Positions 62,004 to 64,000 of a stretch of 64,000 nucleotides of DNA are shown here, piece after piece. The first letter of the stretch is position 1. The number at the start of each line of letters is the position of its first letter. The notes under the pieces are model-generated. The model did no database searches and had not been told where the DNA came from. It saw only the letters and a program-made list of their open reading frames with translations. This DNA comes from an uncultured Lachnospiraceae bacterium (GTDB taxonomy: Bacteria; Bacillota; Clostridia; Lachnospirales; Lachnospiraceae). The stretch spans positions 1-64,000 of the forward strand of contig CANOCU010000008.1 of assembly GCA_947564645.1 (NCBI GenBank), read 5' to 3'. Position numbers and translations under genes: made by a program.

Positions 62004-63776
62004 TTATAACTGGAATACTTCCATCTCTTTCTGCAGATCGTCCGCGATCTGTTTCAGTTCTCCCGCCTTCTGGGAAATGCGGGACATATGCTCTCCGACC
62101 TCTGTCACCGAAGCCGAAGTCTCTTCGGTGCCTGCCGCATTCTCCTGTGCAAGAGAGGTGAGGTTCTGCACAATATCCACTACATTGATTCTGGTCTCGT
62201 CGATCTTCTCCATCTTCTCGGCAATGATCCGAATCCCCTCAATGGTCTTGTCAATACCGTCATGCATCTCCGCAAACTGATCTTTCGTCATGCCCACATT
62301 CTCATTCTGGTCTTCCATGACCTGCTTGACTTCGCCCATGGTCCTGACTGCCTTCTCGGAATCTGCCATCAGCAGCGCAATGATCTGTCCGATCTGTTTT
62401 GCAGATTCATTCGATTCCTCTGCCAGCTTCTGGATCTGCTCTGCCACAACGGCAAATCCCCGGCCCTGCTCACCGGCTCTGGCTGCCTCGATCGCCGCAT
62501 TTAAGGACAGAAGATTTGTCTCCTCCGCAATGGAAGTGATCAGCGTCGTGGCCGCCTTGATCTTCATTGCCGACTCATTCGTCGTGTTTGTCTGTTCATA
62601 GATCAATTCGATCGCGCTTTGCGCCTTCCTGTTCACTTCCTCCATCGTGTTCAGTGTTCTGGCCGCCACTTCACTGGAAGAATACATACCCTCCGCCGTC
62701 TTATTAAGCTCTTCCATCTCTGCGCTGTTCTCTTCGATCATGCTACCCATCAGCACAATATTTTCGGTAGCCTTCTGGGTCTCCTCCGCCTGTGACATGG
62801 CGCCGTCCGCCATCTCCTGCACCGCCTGATCCACCTGCTGCACCGTATTGAAGATTGACTCCGTGTCACCATTCAACTGATGTGAAGTCTCCATCACCGT
62901 AGCGCTGTGCTCCTCGATCCTGCCGATCACACCCACCAGCTGCTGCCGCAGGGTATCCACTGCCCGGCTGATCGCACCGATCTCATCTTTTCTCTCGCTC
63001 AGTTTCTTCTGGCTCTCATCCTCCCTGAAGTCCAGACTGGCAAATTTCATTGCCAGTTCCGCAATATGTCTAAGCGGGGTAACGATGATATTACAGCAGA
63101 AGAAGGAGGCGATCATACAGATCAGCATTGTAATACAGCCCCAAAAGATACAGGTCCAGAAAATCTCGTCCGAAGATTTCATCTCACCGCCGGAAGATTT
63201 CATGGCGGCATCTTCATCTGCCGTTATGACAAATATGTAAGAACCATCCTCCGTAACACTGTAGGCGGCATATTTCTTCTCTCCATTATAAACGTATTTC
63301 ACGGAAACCGTTTCTTTCGGAATGTTGCCTGCCTGTATCTGAGCCACTGCGCCGGTCACCGCTTCGTTCTCGACCAGACTGCCGATCTTGCCGGCCGTCG
63401 GATGATAACACATGATCCCGTTTCTGTCTACGATATATGCGTAGGAACCGTCAAGATCCATGATATTCACTCCGCCTGCCAGTTCCTCCCAGAATGCCGC
63501 ATCCGGTTCTTGACCTTCTTTGGCCAGATCGGCTACTCTCAGGTTCATCGTCTTTCCATAGGATTTCGCAATATCATCCATATAACAGACTACCATATCC
63601 TTAAACTGCTTACTCGACATGGAATTAAAAATGGCAATCAGCGTCATACCCACGATCATGATCGCTCCCATCGACATAAATATGATCCTGGCACGGACCG
63701 ATGCAAGCGTCGATATTCCCATATCCGTTCTTGAACCCGTCTTCCCATTTCCGGTTGTCTGCTCTTTGTTACTCAT
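62004..63776 (-). CDS. Methyl-accepting chemotaxis protein
   Basis: A 590-residue receptor. Membrane helix at about 32-54, extracellular Cache-type sensor (about 55-210, with [22 protein letters not shown]), second helix near 235-258, HAMP region, then a long helical signalling hairpin. Its tip contains [20 protein letters not shown] and [11 protein letters not shown]. No C-terminal CheR-binding pentapeptide is seen. The ATG at 63776 has AAAGGAT; the open frame extends upstream without a ribosome site. A flagellin gene next door fits a motile cell. Confidence 0.92.
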   Translation of the reverse strand: MSNKEQTTGNGKTGSRTDMGISTLASVRARIIFMSMGAIMIVGMTLIAIFNSMSSKQFKDMVVCYMDDIAKSYGKTMNLRVADLAKEGQEPDAAFWEELAGGVNIMDLDGSYAYIVDRNGIMCYHPTAGKIGSLVENEAVTGAVAQIQAGNIPKETVSVKYVYNGEKKYAAYSVTEDGSYIFVITADEDAAMKSSGGEMKSSDEIFWTCIFWGCITMLICMIASFFCCNIIVTPLRHIAELAMKFASLDFREDESQKKLSERKDEIGAISRAVDTLRQQLVGVIGRIEEHSATVMETSHQLNGDTESIFNTVQQVDQAVQEMADGAMSQAEETQKATENIVLMGSMIEENSAEMEELNKTAEGMYSSSEVAARTLNTMEEVNRKAQSAIELIYEQTNTTNESAMKIKAATTLITSIAEETNLLSLNAAIEAARAGEQGRGFAVVAEQIQKLAEESNESAKQIGQIIALLMADSEKAVRTMGEVKQVMEDQNENVGMTKDQFAEMHDGIDKTIEGIRIIAEKMEKIDETRINVVDIVQNLTSLAQENAAGTEETSASVTEVGEHMSRISQKAGELKQIADDLQKEMEVFQL

Positions 63777-63861
63777 ATCCTTTCTCTCCCCTTTATCTGA
63801 ATTTCTGTCTGACAAAAAGCAAATGCGGATATCAATAAATTGGTATCCAGCATTTTTTCTA

Positions 63862-63890
63862 ATTATATCCAATATTTACTTTTTCTTCAA
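63862..63890 (-). promoter_or_regulatory. Sigma-A-type promoter of the chemotaxis receptor gene
   Basis: TTGAAG (63885-63890) and a perfect TATAAT (63862-63867) are spaced by 17 nt on the minus strand. No clear sigma-28 (TAAA-N15-GCCGATAA) sequence was seen. Confidence 0.6.
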
Positions 63891-63932
63891 TCTATTTTTG
63901 TAAAAAAGACGGGGAAATACACTAAAATCCTG

Positions 63933-64000
63933 CTACAGCAGGGATAAGACCCCCTGGTTGCTCTGGTTGGCCTGCGCAAGCATCGATTGCCCTGCCTGTG
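63933..64000 (-). CDS. Flagellin, C-terminal end only (cut by the window edge)
   Basis: The last 22 codons read QAGQSMLAQANQSNQGVLSLL and then TAG at 63933-63935. This is the conserved D0 helix at the flagellin C-terminus, which packs in the filament core. Everything upstream is outside the window. A short hairpin (CCTGC, TGTA, GCAGG) overlaps the stop and is followed by ATTTT, a possible weak terminator. Confidence 0.9.
   Translation of the reverse strand, partial: QAGQSMLAQANQSNQGVLSLL

Overview
The window reads as chromosome from a motile, spore-forming member of the Lachnospiraceae (Bacillota, Clostridia). Evidence seen here: strong AGGAGG-type ribosome binding sites, a nusA-rnpM-ylxQ-infB-rbfA-nrnA-truB-ribF block, an aspartate carbamoyltransferase split into pyrB and pyrI, a SpoIID-type protein, a flagellin tail at the right edge, and gut-type glycosidases including a GH3 enzyme with swapped domain order. 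No rRNA, tRNA, CRISPR array or complete insertion sequence was seen. Genus assignment is not possible by eye.

Layout. 1-565 is AT-rich and looks like the end of an integrated mobile element: a cut gene with a strong promoter and dyad, plus two degenerate 66-bp direct repeats. It abuts rlmD (rumA), whose last 91 codons are an AT-rich extension that ordinary RlmD proteins lack, so the element junction probably lies inside the 3' end of rlmD. 2300-8200 holds small conserved proteins, a LytTR/DUF3021/ABC-2 module, a PlsC-like acyltransferase and tcdA. 8400-15800 holds a flavodiiron protein, a HAD phosphatase, a LysR regulator, an SDR, purA, and a Zn/Cd P-type ATPase with its ArsR repressor. 15950-25700 holds a SpoIID/LysM protein, a DUF5722 protein, an AraC regulator divergent from the GH3 enzyme, a polyol dehydrogenase and a ROK repressor.

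25760-43500 is the accessory part: an XRE/ABC (NatAB-like) operon, a hybrid sensor kinase, a sugar ABC operon under a divergent AraC-type sensor-regulator, and a BcrAB-like ABC pair next to a two-component system. Three genes here are broken. The GH2 glycosidase has lost an internal C-terminal piece, the aldo/keto reductase has an internal deletion and an amber codon, and the response regulator has a one-base frameshift. 43600-45800 holds a nitroreductase and pyrBI, then a bidirectional terminator and a c-di-GMP HD-GYP response regulator.

46900-61840, all on the minus strand, is the translation/RNA-processing core: rimP, nusA, rnpM, ylxQ, infB, rbfA, nrnA, truB and ribF. A Na/Pi symporter and an NlpC/P60 hydrolase then intervene before rpsO (with a structured leader) and pnp. 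A methyl-accepting chemotaxis protein and the flagellin C-terminus close the window. The strongest candidates for something not yet described are the repeat-bearing element end at 1-565 and the RlmD extension it appears to supply.
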